Positions 26,378-37,862 of a DNA stretch of 64,000 nucleotides are shown one piece after another. The notes beneath the pieces are model-generated. The model saw only the letters and a list, made by a program, of their open reading frames with translations. It made no database searches and was not told the DNA's origin. The DNA lies in the NCBI RefSeq assembly GCF_001570545.1, contig NZ_BBXD01000028.1, positions 1-64,000 of the forward strand. Direction: 5' to 3'. The stretch is from Herbidospora mongoliensis (GTDB taxonomy: Bacteria > Actinomycetota > Actinomycetes > Streptosporangiales > Streptosporangiaceae). The position numbers and the translations under genes are program-made. The stretch's first letter is position 1; each line of letters opens with the position of its first letter.

Positions 26378-27034
26378 ATGGCCGCCGACCAGGTCTTCAC
26401 CGTCCGAGGTGACGCGGAACTCGTCACCCGGGCCGGTCATCTGTTCACGAGTGTCCGGCAGGAGTTCGTCTGCGCGGCGCGTGACCCCGACACGTGGTCC
26501 CTGCCCGCCGCGCGACAAGTGATCAACAACAACATGCAAGCGACCGGCCTCGACGTGAGCAAGCTCCTCAGCCCGGCCGCCCTGGCCGACGAGGCCGCCA
26601 GACTGCACCTCCACGAGGTCGCCTCGAAGGGCGTCCACGTCCGGATCAGCTCGACCCCTCTTCCCCACGAGACGATCATCATCGACCGCCGGGTGATGAT
26701 CCTCGCCGGTCGTGACCGGCCCGGTCCCCGTGAATACACGGTCACCACCTCGCCGACCCTGGTGGGCGGCGTGTACGCCCTCTTCCAAGCCGCCTGGGAA
26801 ACCGCCACCGACCTGGCCGACTTCCTCCACGGCGACGCGCCCCACCTCGACGCCGACAGCCTGGCCGTCCTGCGCGCGCTCGGCGCGGGACACACCGACG
26901 AGACCGCCGCCCGGCAGCTCGGCCTCTCCCTGCGCACCTACCGGAGACGGGTCGCGGAGCTGATGACGAAGCTGGAGGCGGCGTCCCGTTTCCAGGCCGG
27001 GCTGCGGGTGGGCGAACTCCGGCTCAACAGCTGA
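26378..27034 (+). CDS. LuxR-type DNA-binding protein with TrmB/PLD-like sensor domain
   Basis: A 218-residue regulator. The C-terminal helix-turn-helix (about 165-215) reads ALGAGHTDETAARQLGLSLRTYRRRVAELM, LuxR-type. The N-terminal 150 residues resemble the degenerate phospholipase-D-like domain of TrmB-style regulators (VRISSTPLPHETIIIDRRVMILAG, ending in a VYALFQAAWETA helix). The ligand is unknown. It is divergent from the aldo/keto reductase. Confidence 0.75.
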   Translation: MAADQVFTVRGDAELVTRAGHLFTSVRQEFVCAARDPDTWSLPAARQVINNNMQATGLDVSKLLSPAALADEAARLHLHEVASKGVHVRISSTPLPHETIIIDRRVMILAGRDRPGPREYTVTTSPTLVGGVYALFQAAWETATDLADFLHGDAPHLDADSLAVLRALGAGHTDETAARQLGLSLRTYRRRVAELMTKLEAASRFQAGLRVGELRLNS

Positions 27035-27114
27035 TCAAAGACTCCCAGGCAAAACCGTTCGTCAGGCTGGAGTCTCACCTTCTAACCTGCCCCCAGGAGA
27101 CGAAAGGGGGCAGG

Positions 27115-27756
27115 GTGCGGCTTTCCGAACAGACATGGCCGGTGCTGGTGAGCAAGGTTCGCCTCGGCAGCGATGAATACCGAGTCGTCCGGCCTGCCCG
27201 CGCCGTCGAGAACGCGCTGCTCTACGAAGGCCGGTACGGCGCGCACTTCGAGATCGGCAAACGGGCCGCCGTGGTGCTCGCGATGGCCTGGGGGCTGGCC
27301 GCCCGCTCCCCGCACAGCCTGATCCATCTCCCCCTGCGCGGCCCCACGTCGGCCGATGATGTGCGGCCGCTGGATCTGGTCCTGTTGCACCACCGTCTGG
27401 CGTTCCCGGTCTCCCGCTGGAAGGAGGTCCGCGCCCGGCTGGGTCGCGGAGCCCCGCACCGCGTGACGCTGCCGCCGCGAGCATTCCGCCGGGCTTCTCA
27501 CCACCCGCAGCGGCATCGCGAATTCCGCGATCACCTGCGGTGGAGCGTCGCCGCGGACACCCTCCTCCTCATCGGCAGCCGCACGGCGTTCGAGCTGGAG
27601 GTCCACCGGGTTCGCGCCTTGGCCGAAGACGGCCCCGCCCACCTCGCCAAGTACCCCGGCATCCACTACTGCACCGAAATCGGGATGGGACGGACCTGGA
27701 CCGACCGCCGGAATCCATCGGCGGAACTCCACGTCGATCATCTGCCCTTGCCCTGA
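27115..27756 (+). CDS. Hypothetical protein (213 residues)
   Basis: A soluble, Arg/His-rich protein starting with GTG after an AGGAGACGAAAGGGGG ribosome region. It includes the hydrophobic stretch AAVVLAMAWGLAAR and a His/Arg-rich middle (FRRASHHPQRHREFRDHL). I do not recognise the family. It lies 30 bases upstream of the luciferase-like monooxygenase, so the two are probably co-transcribed. Confidence 0.6.
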   Translation: MRLSEQTWPVLVSKVRLGSDEYRVVRPARAVENALLYEGRYGAHFEIGKRAAVVLAMAWGLAARSPHSLIHLPLRGPTSADDVRPLDLVLLHHRLAFPVSRWKEVRARLGRGAPHRVTLPPRAFRRASHHPQRHREFRDHLRWSVAADTLLLIGSRTAFELEVHRVRALAEDGPAHLAKYPGIHYCTEIGMGRTWTDRRNPSAELHVDHLPLP

Positions 27757-27786
27757 CGCAGGTGGCAGGGTTCTACGCTGCTGCGG

Positions 27787-28647
27787 GTGAAGTTCGGTAT
27801 CAGCTACAGCACGCCCTACTACGGTATCGACCCCGACGACCTCGCCGCTCACGCCCGTCATGCCGAGGACTGCGGCTTCGAGTCGTTCTACGTGCCGGAG
27901 CACATCGCGCTCTATCCCGGTGCCACGCTCGGACGCTGGGAGATCCCGCCGACGCTGCCCTACCTCGACCCGGTCGACTGCCTGAGTTTCGTCGCCGCGT
28001 CCACTCACCGCATCCTGCTCGGTACGGGCGTGCTGCTCCTCCCCTACCACCATCCGGTCGTGCTGGCCAAGCGGCTGGCGACCGTCGACGTGCTCTCCAA
28101 GGGGAGGATGCGGCTGCTCACCGTGGGGCTCGGCGCGCTGCCTGGTGAGGCGGCGGCCGTGGGGGTCGACTTCCCCAGCCGGGGGCGGCGCGCGGACGAG
28201 GCGATCGACGTCATGCGGCTGCTCTGGGGCGGGAGCGACGACGGGGTCGGCTTCGCGGGTGAGTTCTTCGCCTTCGACGGGCTGGTCCAGTTCCCCAAGC
28301 CCCACGGCGGCTCCCTGCCGATCCACGTCGGCGGGTCGAGCAGGGCCGCCGCGCGTCGCGCGGGACTGCGCGGCGACGGCTACTTCCCCGGAGGCGCGCT
28401 CGACGCCGCCGAGCGCGCCGCGCAGTGGGAACTCGCCCGGACGTCCGCCGCCGAGGCCGGGCGTGACCCGGAGGCGCTGGAGCACACCCGGTCGGGCTCG
28501 ATCGACATGACCGTCGACCAGGTCGAGGAGTGGGCCGCGCAGGGCGTCACCCGCGTCGTCGTCGGCGCGGCCGACGCCGATCCGGCCGGGCGGCTCGACG
28601 AGCTCACCGCCTTCGCCGAACGCTTCGGTCTACGCCGGTCTCACTGA
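27787..28647 (+). CDS. LLM-class F420-dependent oxidoreductase
   Basis: A 286-residue luciferase-like TIM-barrel flavin/F420 enzyme. KFGISYSTPYY at the start, VPEHIALYPGATLG, ILLGTGVLLLPYHHP and ALPGEAAAVGVDF are typical. Enzymes of this actinobacterial group use reduced F420 to reduce a variety of substrates; the cofactor is inferred from subfamily and host. GTG start. It ends just before a strong hairpin. Confidence 0.88.
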   Translation: MKFGISYSTPYYGIDPDDLAAHARHAEDCGFESFYVPEHIALYPGATLGRWEIPPTLPYLDPVDCLSFVAASTHRILLGTGVLLLPYHHPVVLAKRLATVDVLSKGRMRLLTVGLGALPGEAAAVGVDFPSRGRRADEAIDVMRLLWGGSDDGVGFAGEFFAFDGLVQFPKPHGGSLPIHVGGSSRAAARRAGLRGDGYFPGGALDAAERAAQWELARTSAAEAGRDPEALEHTRSGSIDMTVDQVEEWAAQGVTRVVVGAADADPAGRLDELTAFAERFGLRRSH

Positions 28648-28657
28648 CAAAAGGACA

Positions 28658-28688
28658 TCCCCGCCGCTGGACGAACCAGCGGCGGGGA
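28658..28688. terminator. Hairpin terminator after the LLM oxidoreductase
   Basis: A perfect 13-base-pair stem (TCCCCGCCGCTGG / CCAGCGGCGGGGA) with a 5-base loop lies 10 bases after the stop at 28647. No T-run follows, so it may stop transcription from either side between these convergent units. Confidence 0.65.
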
Positions 28689-28727
28689 CGCGCCGACCGC
28701 CGGGCCTCGGTGACGGGACCCGGCGCA

Positions 28728-28757
28728 TCCGGTGCGGCGGTCGGCCGCCGCACCGGA
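28728..28757. terminator. Hairpin terminator after the glycan operon
   Basis: A second perfect 13-base-pair stem (TCCGGTGCGGCGG / CCGCCGCACCGGA) with a 4-base loop lies seven bases after the stop of the minus-strand giant gene. The two hairpins form a back-to-back barrier between convergent operons. Confidence 0.65.
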
Positions 28758-28764
28758 CATCTAC

Positions 28765-31700
28765 TTAGGCTTCGTTGGACGCGATCAGGTTCTCCGCGTC
28801 GCGGATGAAGACGTCCTTGACCACCGTGTTGTTGACGGTCTTGGGGTCGTTCACCGCCTCGACGAAGCGCTCCAGCTTCTTGACGATCTTCAGCTTGTCG
28901 CGTTCGCGGCCCTTGTCCTCCGAGACCATGACCTTGGAGATCTTGTCCTCCAGCTTCGCGGCGCCGGTCGTCGACAGCGTGCCGGCCGTCTTGAAGGCGA
29001 CGATCAGGGCGGAGATCTCGTCGGTGGTGGTGGTCGTGGTGAACTTCAGGGACTGCTCGAACGACGCGCCCGAGTGGGTCTCGGCGGTCACCGTCAAGGT
29101 GTGTTCGCCCAGGTCCAGCTTGTAGAGCTCGGTGACCGCGCCGGACGTCAGTGGCTGGTCATCCAGAACTCCGGTCACGGTCTTCACGCCGCTGCCGGTC
29201 ACGTCCCAGCCGATCGTCAGGTCCTGGCTGTCGCCGTACGACCCGCCGTCCTCGACGCCCGAGATGAGGATGGTGTTGCCGGTCTGCGGGATGGCGCCGT
29301 ACACCTTCATCTCGTAGATCGAGTAGCCCCACTGGCCGGCCTTGGTGACACCCTGCATCCGGATGAACCGGGTGTCGGCCTGAAGGTCGATGATGTCCGA
29401 GCCGCCGTTGCTGTTCACCTCGGTGAACGCGTCGGTCCAAGCCTGACCGTCAGGCGAGGTCTGGATCTTGTAGCCCTTGGCGTAGGAGTCCTCCCAGTCG
29501 ATCGCGACGCGGTAGACGCGGTAGGTCTCCCCCAGGTCGACCTGGAGCCAGTTGTTCGCGGCCTCGCTGGCGCTCCAGCGCGACGAGCCGTCTCCGTCGA
29601 AGGCGGCCGCGGCGGTCTGCGAGGCGTTGGACGCCGACGAGGCGAGAGCCGTCTTGCCGAGGGCGATGTTGGGCGCCTCCTGGCCGTAGACCTCGAACTC
29701 GTGGATCGAGTAGCCCCACTGCAACGCCTTCTCGACGCCCTGCATCCGGACGAACCGGGCCTGGGTGTTCAGCGGGATCTTCTCGCTGCCACCGGCGCCG
29801 GCGTTCTGGGTGAACACGTCGGTCCAGCTCTGGCCGTCCATCGAGACCTGGAGCTTGTACTTCTTGGCGTACGACGCCTCCCAGGCCAGATCGACCTCGG
29901 TGAGGGCGTAGATGCCGCCCAGGTCGACCTGCACCCAGTTGGCCGGGTCCTCGCCTGCGGCCCAGCGGGAGACCGGGTCGCCGTCGAAGGCCTTCGCGGG
30001 GGCCTGGTCGGCGTTCGACTGCGACGAGGCGGTCGCCGTCTTGTTCAGGGCCAGGTTCACCCGCGAGACGTCGCGCAGGGTCAGGTCCAGCGTGACCGGC
30101 TGACCGGCCTTCAGCGGGACGATCCTGGCGATGCTGCCCAGCGGCGAGTTCTGCACCGTGGCGCCGGTGATCTGCTCGATGCCGGCGCGCTGGATCAGGG
30201 TGAGGTTCTGGTCCACGTCCGACGTCAGGGTGACGCGGGCCTTGTGGGTGTCCATGTCCCAGCTGAGCTGGTTGATGGTGAAGCGGCTCTTGCCCTTCAG
30301 GCCCGAGATGCTGCCCTTCTTCAGGCCCTTGGGGAGGGCCGGAAGCAGTTCCAGGGTTCCGGGGTCGGTAGTGGCCAGCATCTCCATCATGATCGTGGGC
30401 ACCGAGTTGACCACGTCCGTGGCGAAGACGCCCTTGTTGTTGTAGTGGCTGGTCGCGAGGCTGCTGTAGTAGTAGTCGTCCTTCGCGAAGCGCATCAGTT
30501 TCGCGTTGACCGAGTCGGCGTTGTTGAGGTTGGCCGCGATGAGCGCGCCGTGCAGCAGGCCGTGACCGGCGTTCTCGTAGCTGCCGCCGTCCTTCCTCTG
30601 CAGGAAGACCTTCGCGGCGTCGTACAACCCCTTGTTCTTCTCGGGGGTCACCTCGCCGTAGGGCCAGACGGGCATCAGGCCGCTGGAGTGGCGGTGCTGG
30701 TAGGCGTTCTTGTCAGCCAGGTCGGGCCAGGCCCACTCGGCCAGGGCGCCGTCGTTGTTGATCAGGTAGGGCGGGAGGTTGTCGAGCTTCTCCTGCCAGA
30801 GCGCGATCTTGTCGGCGTCCTTGCCCAGGGTCTTGCTGGTCGCGATCAGGGTCTCCAGCGCGAACCGGGCGCCGGCGATGTCGTACACGGAGTTCACCGA
30901 GAGAGGCACACCGCCCGCCGGACGGTTCTCCGGAGAGATCGACCCGGCGAAGATGTACTTGCCGTTGGCGTCCTTCTCCTTGAGGAAGTCCTCGTAGAAG
31001 TCGCCCATGTCGCGGATCAGCGGGTAGTACTGCTGCTCCAGGAACGTCCGGTCACCGCTGATCTGGTAGTACTCCCAGAACGGGTAGAGCAGCCACGACT
31101 CGCCGCCCGTGACGTACTGGTACGGGTAGTCGAAGTTGATGTTGGAGATCAGGCCCTCGCCGTTCGGCGTGTTACCGCCGGTCAGCATGCCTCGGGTGCC
31201 CAGCAGCTTCTGGGCGTTGGTCCGGAAGTCCTTCTGCCAGGCCTTGTTGATGGCCCAGTAGCCCTGCATGACCTCGGGCAGGTTGCCGATGTTGCCACCG
31301 GAGATCTGCAGGTTGAGGTTGGCGTCGAGGTGGTAGTAGCCGTCCCAGCCGACGTTGCTGTCGCCGGTCCAGTTGCCGAGCAGGTCGGGCGGCGCGGTCG
31401 CGCTGCTCGATCCGATCAGGTGGTAGCGGCCCGAGTTGAACATCCGCTCGAACAGGGCCAGGTTGGGCGACGTCGCGGTCTTCTGCTCGGCGAGCAGGTC
31501 CTCGTTCGACTTCGAGCGGTCGGCGGCCGAGGCGCCGAAGTCGACGGCGACGCGGTTGAACATCTCGCTGTGCTTGGCGACATGGCGGTCTTTGAGAACC
31601 TGGTAGTCGCCCGGCAGCGCGGCCAGCTTGGTCTGGAGGAGGTTCTTGTTCCAGTCCTGCTCGGCCGGGACGCCGCCTTCGTAGGTGCCGTCGTAGCGCT

Positions 31701-34700
31701 GGGTCAGGGTCAGCAGCGTCACGTAGGTGGCGCCGGTGACCTGGACCTCGCCACCGACCAGCGTCTTCACGCCGTCGGTGATGACGCGGGTGACGCCCTC
31801 GTAGCCGGCGTTGTAGCTGCCGTTCGGGTACTTCACCCGCAGGTTCAGGTAGTCGACGGAGGAATTGTTCGTCGCCACCAGGCCCTTGTTGAGCAGGTTC
31901 ATGCCCGGGTCGATCGACAGGCCGAGCCGCACGTCGAGCTTCTGGCCCGACGGCGCGGGCAGGTACTGCACGGCGACATGATCCGTCTGGGACACGAACG
32001 CGTCGCGCCGCCAGTCGCCCTTGTCGTCGGTCCAGTTCACCGAGACGACACCGGCCGAGTAGTCGGTCGAGCGGACGTAGTTGACGACCTCGCTGCTGCC
32101 GCCCACCTGCATGGTCATCTTGAAACCGGGGTGCTTCGAACCCTCGCCGCCGCCCTGGTAACCCTGGACGTCGGCCGCGAGCTGGTTGGCCTGCTGGTAC
32201 TGGCCGCCGATCAGCAGGTCGCGGATCCGCTGCAGGTTGCCCGTGCTGACGGTGTTGAAGGTGCGGTGCGGACGGTTCTCCGACCGGGCCATGAAGAAGT
32301 CGCGGTCGGTGAAGACGGTCGTCTCGTCCCGCGGGTTGCCGAAGACGATCAGGCCCTGCTTGCCGTCACCGGCGAGCAGACCCTCCTCCCAATCCGCGTA
32401 AGTGCGAGGGTAGGTCGTGGAGATCGCCCGGGTAGCGGAGTTGCCCGGGGTCGTGAAGGTCCGGGTGAGACCGGGGCCCTCGACGGTGCCGACCGGCGTG
32501 ACCTTGACGGTGTAGGTCTGACCTGCGGACAGACCGGTGAGAGCGAACGAACGCGCGTCGGCGCCCAGCGTCGCCTTCAGCGCGGTGCCGAGGTAGACCT
32601 TGTAGCCGGTCACGTTGCCGGACGCGGCGGGCCAGGTGGCATTGCCCGCGGTGCCCGTCAGGTTGGAGATGGAGAGCTGAGCCGAGACCGGCCAGGTCGG
32701 GCCCGTGTCGGCGGGCTTCGCCTTGCCGTACACCTCGAACTCGAACAGCGACAGGCCCCACTGGGTGGCCGCCTTGACGCCCTGGACGCGGAAGTGACGT
32801 CCCTCGACCGGCTGGGCGAAGGTGATCTCGTCGGTACCGCCGTCAGACGAGGCTGCGGTGTGCACGTCGGTCCACTGTGACCCGTCGGCCGAGGTCTGGA
32901 TCTTGTACTGGGACGCGTAAGCCGCCTCCCACTTCAAAAGGACGCGATCGACGAGCTGCGACTTGCCCGTGTCGACCTGGATCCACTGGGTGTCACCGCC
33001 GTTGGAGCCCCACCGGGTCGCGTCGTTGCCGTCGAAGGCGCGGAACGCCGACCGGTCGTTCTGCGGCTGGCTGTTGTCCGGCCCGCTGCCGTCGTTCGAC
33101 TGCGAGGAGGCCGTGTACGAGGAGGGCGCCAGGTTCAGCGCGATGTTGACCGGGACCTCCGGCTGCACAGGGGTGCCGTAGATCTCGAACTCGTAGATCG
33201 AATATCCGTAGGCGGTCTGCGGCAGCACACCCTGCATCCGGACATATCGCGCCTGCTTGCGGACCGTGATCGACTCGGTGCTGCCGGTCCCGGCGGTGGT
33301 CGAGAAGGCGTCGGTCCACTGCTCGCCGTCGTCGGAGAGCTGGAGCTTGTACGACTTCCCGTACGCCGCCTCCCACTGGAGGACCACGCGCGAGATGTCG
33401 TAGGTGTCACCGAGGTCGACCTGCATCCAGGCGTTCGGGTCGTTGCTGTGGTCGCTCGACCAGCGCGAGGCGCCGGAGGCGACGCCGTCGATGGCGTTCT
33501 TGGCGAGGTAGGTGCCGTCCTCGTAGGAGGCGGTCGCCTTGGCGGCGGCGTTCCGGGAGAGGTTGACCGGGGTGTCGGTCGGCGGAGCGGGGGGCTCCGG
33601 CACGGTCTGGCCCGCCGGGGGCCACAGCGTGAAGGAGTTGGCGCCCTGCGCGGCCTCGGCGAACGGCCCGGCCACACCGCTGAACGGCTTGCCGAAGAAG
33701 TCGGTGGTGACGTCGGCGGCGATCGACTCGTTCGCGAGCGGGATGACGCCGACGCGGGCGCGCGTGGCAGGCGTGTTTCCGGTGCCGCCGGTCAGGGTGA
33801 AGTCGAGCTTGACGTCCTTGTTGGTCGCGGCGACCTGGACGTTGCTCAAAGGACTGGAGTTGCCCTCTTTCACATGGGTCTTGCCGGTCGCGTCGACCGG
33901 CAGGGTCATGCCCTGGACCAGGTTGTTGTACCAGAAGAACTTCTGGACCGAGTTGACCGCGCTGGTCTCGTTCATCGTGCCGGGCTGGAAGTAGTAGTTG
34001 TCCCGGCCACCGCCGTCGACGGCGAAACGGCCGCTGTCGAGGAAGAGGTTGTTGGCGTAGACGATGCCGGTCGCGTCGAGCATCCGGATGTCCTGGGCGC
34101 CGATGAACACGTTGTTGTCGACCAGGATCGGCCCGTGGACGGCCTCGGCGTAGTAGCCCCACGGCGCGTTCATCACGATGTTGCCGGTCACGCGGACGTT
34201 CTGGTTGCCCCAGTCGGTCCAGATGCCGGCCGAGTTGCCGCCCTTGGAGTTCCTGACGTAGTTCCCCTTGATCAGGCCCTCGTTCATGTAGTGGACCTTG
34301 ATCGGGGCTGTCTCGGCGCCGCTGAACTCACCGCGGTAGTTGGTGTCCTCGATCATGTTGTAGAGGAGCTCGGAGTTCCACGAGAACACACCCGCGATGC
34401 CCGACTGCCCGGCCTTGCCGATGTAGTTGTTCCGCACGATGTGCGAGCCGTACTTCGCGGTGTCGCGGAAGTTGGTCTTCGTGGTGCCCGGCCGGTTGCC
34501 GGCCCATTCGTCACAGCCGAGGCCGATGTCGATGGCGATCGTGCGGGCGTTGATGACCTTGTTCTGCTCGATGATCCAGCGCAGGCCGCCGTTGACGCTG
34601 ATCGCGCCCGCCTGGCGGCGGTCGGGGCTGCTCGGGAAGTCGGAGTAGGTGCCGGCCGCGTGCTTGATCGTGAAGCCGTTGACGGTGATGTAGCCCAGAC

Positions 34701-35349
34701 CCCACGCCTCCGGCGCGAAGATCTGGCGGCGCACGTTGATCTCGGCGAGCTTGGCGTTGGGGTCGGCGCCGTCGAAGTTGGCGTAGATCGTGGTGTTGCC
34801 GCCCCCGACCTCGGCGAACCAGGTGCCGGCCGCCGACGTGACCGCGCTCAGCGACGGCTTCTGGTAGTACGCCTGCTCGTTCAGGTAGACGTCACCGGCG
34901 CTGTAGCCGGCGAACGAGCCGCCCTCGCCGCCCTGCCACTGCTTGGCGGTGTAGGGGTTGAAGGAGCCGAAGTAGGTGTCGGGCAGGGTGACCTTCCAGA
35001 CGTCACCGCTCTGCCGGCTCCAGGTGTCGATCTCCTCGGAGCCCTTGATCGTCACCTCGCCGTCACCGGCGTTGGTGTACGTGATGCGGGCGTCCTCGCC
35101 GGTGCCCCCGCGAGCCGGGCGGACCCACTCGCGGTAGAGGCCGGCGTGCACGACGACGGTGTCTCCGGGCTGCGCTTCCTGCGCGGCCTTGTTGATCGTG
35201 AGGTACGGCGCGGCGGAGGAGCCCGCGTTGGTGTCGTTACCGGTTTTCGCCACGTGGAGCTGGCGCCCGGCGGCCGCGTGCGATGGCGTCACCATCGTCG
35301 CGACCATGACGGCGCTGATCAGGCCGCCGAGTATGGCCTTGAGTCTCAT
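28765..35349 (-). CDS. Giant secreted multi-domain glycosidase: beta-helix, four F5/8C modules, FnIII, GH95-like
   Basis: A 2194-residue exported protein; signal peptide 1-26 ends PSHAAA. Rough domain order: right-handed parallel beta-helix of the DUF1565/polysaccharide-lyase type (about 30-590), F5/8C (discoidin) sugar-binding modules (593-723 and 735-876), FnIII (893-970), GH95-like alpha-L-fucosidase/galactosidase domain (975-1763), two more F5/8C modules (1763-1886 and 1893-2015), an Ig-like linker and a C-terminal helical FIMAH-like module (2107-2194). GH95 active-site positions are kept: the two Asn in ANLNLQ (about 1344/1346), Glu in ISPEN (about 1474) and Asp in ATDVVNS (about 1645). 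The start at 35349 overlaps the beta-mannosidase stop by four bases. Two catalytic-type folds in one chain suggest attack on a complex plant or microbial polysaccharide; the exact sugar is inferred. Confidence 0.87.
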   Translation of the reverse strand: MRLKAILGGLISAVMVATMVTPSHAAAGRQLHVAKTGNDTNAGSSAAPYLTINKAAQEAQPGDTVVVHAGLYREWVRPARGGTGEDARITYTNAGDGEVTIKGSEEIDTWSRQSGDVWKVTLPDTYFGSFNPYTAKQWQGGEGGSFAGYSAGDVYLNEQAYYQKPSLSAVTSAAGTWFAEVGGGNTTIYANFDGADPNAKLAEINVRRQIFAPEAWGLGYITVNGFTIKHAAGTYSDFPSSPDRRQAGAISVNGGLRWIIEQNKVINARTIAIDIGLGCDEWAGNRPGTTKTNFRDTAKYGSHIVRNNYIGKAGQSGIAGVFSWNSELLYNMIEDTNYRGEFSGAETAPIKVHYMNEGLIKGNYVRNSKGGNSAGIWTDWGNQNVRVTGNIVMNAPWGYYAEAVHGPILVDNNVFIGAQDIRMLDATGIVYANNLFLDSGRFAVDGGGRDNYYFQPGTMNETSAVNSVQKFFWYNNLVQGMTLPVDATGKTHVKEGNSSPLSNVQVAATNKDVKLDFTLTGGTGNTPATRARVGVIPLANESIAADVTTDFFGKPFSGVAGPFAEAAQGANSFTLWPPAGQTVPEPPAPPTDTPVNLSRNAAAKATASYEDGTYLAKNAIDGVASGASRWSSDHSNDPNAWMQVDLGDTYDISRVVLQWEAAYGKSYKLQLSDDGEQWTDAFSTTAGTGSTESITVRKQARYVRMQGVLPQTAYGYSIYEFEIYGTPVQPEVPVNIALNLAPSSYTASSQSNDGSGPDNSQPQNDRSAFRAFDGNDATRWGSNGGDTQWIQVDTGKSQLVDRVLLKWEAAYASQYKIQTSADGSQWTDVHTAASSDGGTDEITFAQPVEGRHFRVQGVKAATQWGLSLFEFEVYGKAKPADTGPTWPVSAQLSISNLTGTAGNATWPAASGNVTGYKVYLGTALKATLGADARSFALTGLSAGQTYTVKVTPVGTVEGPGLTRTFTTPGNSATRAISTTYPRTYADWEEGLLAGDGKQGLIVFGNPRDETTVFTDRDFFMARSENRPHRTFNTVSTGNLQRIRDLLIGGQYQQANQLAADVQGYQGGGEGSKHPGFKMTMQVGGSSEVVNYVRSTDYSAGVVSVNWTDDKGDWRRDAFVSQTDHVAVQYLPAPSGQKLDVRLGLSIDPGMNLLNKGLVATNNSSVDYLNLRVKYPNGSYNAGYEGVTRVITDGVKTLVGGEVQVTGATYVTLLTLTQRYDGTYEGGVPAEQDWNKNLLQTKLAALPGDYQVLKDRHVAKHSEMFNRVAVDFGASAADRSKSNEDLLAEQKTATSPNLALFERMFNSGRYHLIGSSSATAPPDLLGNWTGDSNVGWDGYYHLDANLNLQISGGNIGNLPEVMQGYWAINKAWQKDFRTNAQKLLGTRGMLTGGNTPNGEGLISNINFDYPYQYVTGGESWLLYPFWEYYQISGDRTFLEQQYYPLIRDMGDFYEDFLKEKDANGKYIFAGSISPENRPAGGVPLSVNSVYDIAGARFALETLIATSKTLGKDADKIALWQEKLDNLPPYLINNDGALAEWAWPDLADKNAYQHRHSSGLMPVWPYGEVTPEKNKGLYDAAKVFLQRKDGGSYENAGHGLLHGALIAANLNNADSVNAKLMRFAKDDYYYSSLATSHYNNKGVFATDVVNSVPTIMMEMLATTDPGTLELLPALPKGLKKGSISGLKGKSRFTINQLSWDMDTHKARVTLTSDVDQNLTLIQRAGIEQITGATVQNSPLGSIARIVPLKAGQPVTLDLTLRDVSRVNLALNKTATASSQSNADQAPAKAFDGDPVSRWAAGEDPANWVQVDLGGIYALTEVDLAWEASYAKKYKLQVSMDGQSWTDVFTQNAGAGGSEKIPLNTQARFVRMQGVEKALQWGYSIHEFEVYGQEAPNIALGKTALASSASNASQTAAAAFDGDGSSRWSASEAANNWLQVDLGETYRVYRVAIDWEDSYAKGYKIQTSPDGQAWTDAFTEVNSNGGSDIIDLQADTRFIRMQGVTKAGQWGYSIYEMKVYGAIPQTGNTILISGVEDGGSYGDSQDLTIGWDVTGSGVKTVTGVLDDQPLTSGAVTELYKLDLGEHTLTVTAETHSGASFEQSLKFTTTTTTDEISALIVAFKTAGTLSTTGAAKLEDKISKVMVSEDKGRERDKLKIVKKLERFVEAVNDPKTVNNTVVKDVFIRDAENLIASNEA

Positions 35350-37862
35350 GAATGTCCTTTGCGAGTCGGACCGGTGACCTCTCCGAAGGACCGGACCGAT
35401 GCGTCGAGCAGGGGGGTGGGGAGAACGGCATGGCCGATCACATGACCGTCTCGGCGGGTGATTGCGAAGGTGTGGCTCTCGCCGGGGAGGAGCGTGACGA
35501 GAGCGTCGTCGACAATGAGCGCGTGCGGTTCGAGGCCGAGCGTCCCGGCGAGCCGGTCGGCGGCCACGCACACATCGCGCAGCGTGGTCACGGCGGTGAC
35601 CGTGACGTTGAGTGCGCCGTCGGCGAAGGTGACGCCGACGGTCCGTTCGGGCCGTGGAGCGGTCAGCTCACGGTCGGGTCGATAAGTCCAGGTGGTACGT
35701 GTCCCGTCGGCCTCCACCACCAGCATTTCGGCGGCGGGGTCGTCGGGTGTCAGGTCGATGGCGTGCTTGACGATCCCGTCCGGCGGACAGGCGAGGTTCC
35801 TGGAAAGCCGGTCGAGTTCCCGGCCGTCCAGGCTCAGGAGACGGATGACCACTTCGGTCTCCCAGCTCTCCGACGTGTCGTTGACCAGCACGACCTCCAG
35901 GCCGGCGTCGCCGCTGGGGTCGTGCGTCGGGCCGGGATTCACCGGCTGCACGGTCACCAGCCGGGGGGCGAAGGCGTGGCGGAGGGCGTACCAGAGCGGC
36001 TTCTCGATGCCCGTGCTGTCGACGGCCGACCAGCTGATCACCGGCCAGCAGTCGTTGAGCTGCCAGACCACCGCGCCCGCGCAGCGTTCGCGCGACCGCA
36101 GCCACTCGACGCCCGCCGCGACCGCGCGGGCCTGCACCACCTGGGTGGCGAAGTGCCAGTCGGCGTCGGTGCGCGGCGCCGGCACGTGCGGCTGCAGGCC
36201 CCGGGTCAGCTTGTGCATGCCGTCGATGGCGCGCAGGTGGTGCTTGGTCAGCGGTGATTCGGGGCCGGGGTTCTCGCCGGGGACGACACGCTGCAGCGTG
36301 GTCCAGGCGGGCGGGCCGCACCAGCCCATCTCCGACACGAGCGACGGGTCGTGGTAGCGGTAGTGGACGTAGTCGCGCTCGTTCCAGGCGTCCCAGAGGT
36401 GGCTGATGCCGTGGGTGTCGACGGCGGGGTCGCGGTCGATCGTGCCCGACCAGGGCGAGTTGGGCACGTAGGGCCGGGTCGGGTCGAGCCGTTCGAGCAC
36501 CTTGGGCAGCAGGTCCATATAGAAGCGGGCGCCCCAGCCGCGGACGCCCATCTGGTCGGCCCACCCCCAGTGGTGCCAGCCGAGCACGGTCTCGTTGCCG
36601 CCGCACCAGATCACGAGGCTCGGGTGGGCCGCCATCCGCGCGACGGCCTGCTCGGCCTCGGCGGTGACCAGCTCGACCATCTCGTCGTCCTCGCAGTACG
36701 CGGCACACGCGAAGAGGAAATCGTGCCATACCAGGACGCCGCGCTCATCACATGCGTCAAGGAACTCTTCGGTAACAAAGTGCCCACCGCCCCAGACCCG
36801 GAGCAGGTTCGCGTTCCCGGCGACGGCCTGGTCGATCCTGGCCGTCACGCGCTCGGGCGTGGCCCGGCTCGCGAAGGTGTCGTCGGGGATCCAGTTGTAG
36901 CCCCGGATCCTGACGCGCTGACCGTTCACCTTGAGGGCCCAGCGGGCGCCGAGGGAGTCAGGGGTCTCCTCGACCTCGACACTGCGCAGGCCGAATCGGG
37001 TCGTTCGGGCGTCGAGGGCGCCGAGGGTGACGTCGAGGCGGTAGAGCGGCTGGCCGCCAAGTCCGACGGGCCACCAGAGCTCGGGGTCGTCGACCTTCAG
37101 GACCAGGACCACCTCGTCGCCCTCGACGAAGCCGGTCGCCGCGCCCAGGGGTCGGCCCGAGGGGTCGGTCAGTTCGGCGCGGACCTCGGTGGCCTCGGGG
37201 GCGTCCACCCTCACATGGACCGCGACCTCGGCTTTTCCGTCGGCGAGCGTGACCAGCGGCCTGACATGGTCGATCCGGCCCGTGTACGTCTCCAGCCGGA
37301 TGGCCCGCCAGATCCCGGCGGTGACGAAGTGAGGTCCCCAGTCCCAGCCGAAGTTCGCCGCGGCCTTGCGGACGTGCGCGTAGGGCTCGTCGTAGGGGCT
37401 GGGCAGCGGGCCGTGCTCGTGTTCGTGCGCGAGCGCGGCCTCCCAGGCGGAGGCGAACCTGACCTCCACGGTGTTCTCGCCGTCGACGAGCACGCCGTCG
37501 ACCTGCCAGCGGTAGGCGAGGTGCTGGCTGCGGCCCCGGCCGATCAGGCGGCCGTTCACGTAGACGTCGGCGATGGTGTCGAGCCCGTCGGCGACCAGGT
37601 CGGTGCGGCCGCCGGGCGTCCAGTCGAAGGTGCGCCGGTAGACCCACTGCGAGTGGCCCACCCAGACCTGCGCGAACTCGTTCACCCCGACGTCGGGGTC
37701 GTCGAGCAGCCCGGCCGCCATCAGCGCGGTGTGCACCTCGCCCGGCACCGTGGCCGGGATCGTGATCGAGCGTTCCGGCCCCGGACCGCCGGCCCAGGTC
37801 AGTTCCCAGACGCCGCCGAGGTCGCGGCGAGTGGTGGTGGTCGTTTCTGTGGTCTGAGTCAT
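35346..37862 (-). CDS. GH2 beta-mannosidase-type glycosidase
   Basis: An 838-residue intracellular enzyme (no signal peptide). N-terminal sugar-binding and Ig-like domains of GH2 (about 15-300) precede a TIM barrel. The acid/base Glu is in WCGGNE (about residue 424) and the nucleophile Glu in LVSEMGW (about 511). [15 protein letters not shown] and YNWIPDD are marks of beta-mannosidases within GH2, so it most likely releases mannose from the non-reducing end of imported oligosaccharides. Its start overlaps permease 2 by four bases and its stop overlaps the giant gene by four. Confidence 0.9.
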   Translation of the reverse strand: MTQTTETTTTTRRDLGGVWELTWAGGPGPERSITIPATVPGEVHTALMAAGLLDDPDVGVNEFAQVWVGHSQWVYRRTFDWTPGGRTDLVADGLDTIADVYVNGRLIGRGRSQHLAYRWQVDGVLVDGENTVEVRFASAWEAALAHEHEHGPLPSPYDEPYAHVRKAAANFGWDWGPHFVTAGIWRAIRLETYTGRIDHVRPLVTLADGKAEVAVHVRVDAPEATEVRAELTDPSGRPLGAATGFVEGDEVVLVLKVDDPELWWPVGLGGQPLYRLDVTLGALDARTTRFGLRSVEVEETPDSLGARWALKVNGQRVRIRGYNWIPDDTFASRATPERVTARIDQAVAGNANLLRVWGGGHFVTEEFLDACDERGVLVWHDFLFACAAYCEDDEMVELVTAEAEQAVARMAAHPSLVIWCGGNETVLGWHHWGWADQMGVRGWGARFYMDLLPKVLERLDPTRPYVPNSPWSGTIDRDPAVDTHGISHLWDAWNERDYVHYRYHDPSLVSEMGWCGPPAWTTLQRVVPGENPGPESPLTKHHLRAIDGMHKLTRGLQPHVPAPRTDADWHFATQVVQARAVAAGVEWLRSRERCAGAVVWQLNDCWPVISWSAVDSTGIEKPLWYALRHAFAPRLVTVQPVNPGPTHDPSGDAGLEVVLVNDTSESWETEVVIRLLSLDGRELDRLSRNLACPPDGIVKHAIDLTPDDPAAEMLVVEADGTRTTWTYRPDRELTAPRPERTVGVTFADGALNVTVTAVTTLRDVCVAADRLAGTLGLEPHALIVDDALVTLLPGESHTFAITRRDGHVIGHAVLPTPLLDASVRSFGEVTGPTRKGHS

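Noticed and set aside
28732-32880. A 1382-codon open frame on the plus strand
   Set aside because: It lies wholly opposite the GH95-like gene; its translation is Val/Gly/Leu/Arg-rich and lacks domains, as expected for an antisense frame in high-GC DNA.
33448-35445. A 665-codon open frame on the plus strand
   Set aside because: Antisense to the beta-helix part of the giant gene; low-complexity composition and no ribosome site.
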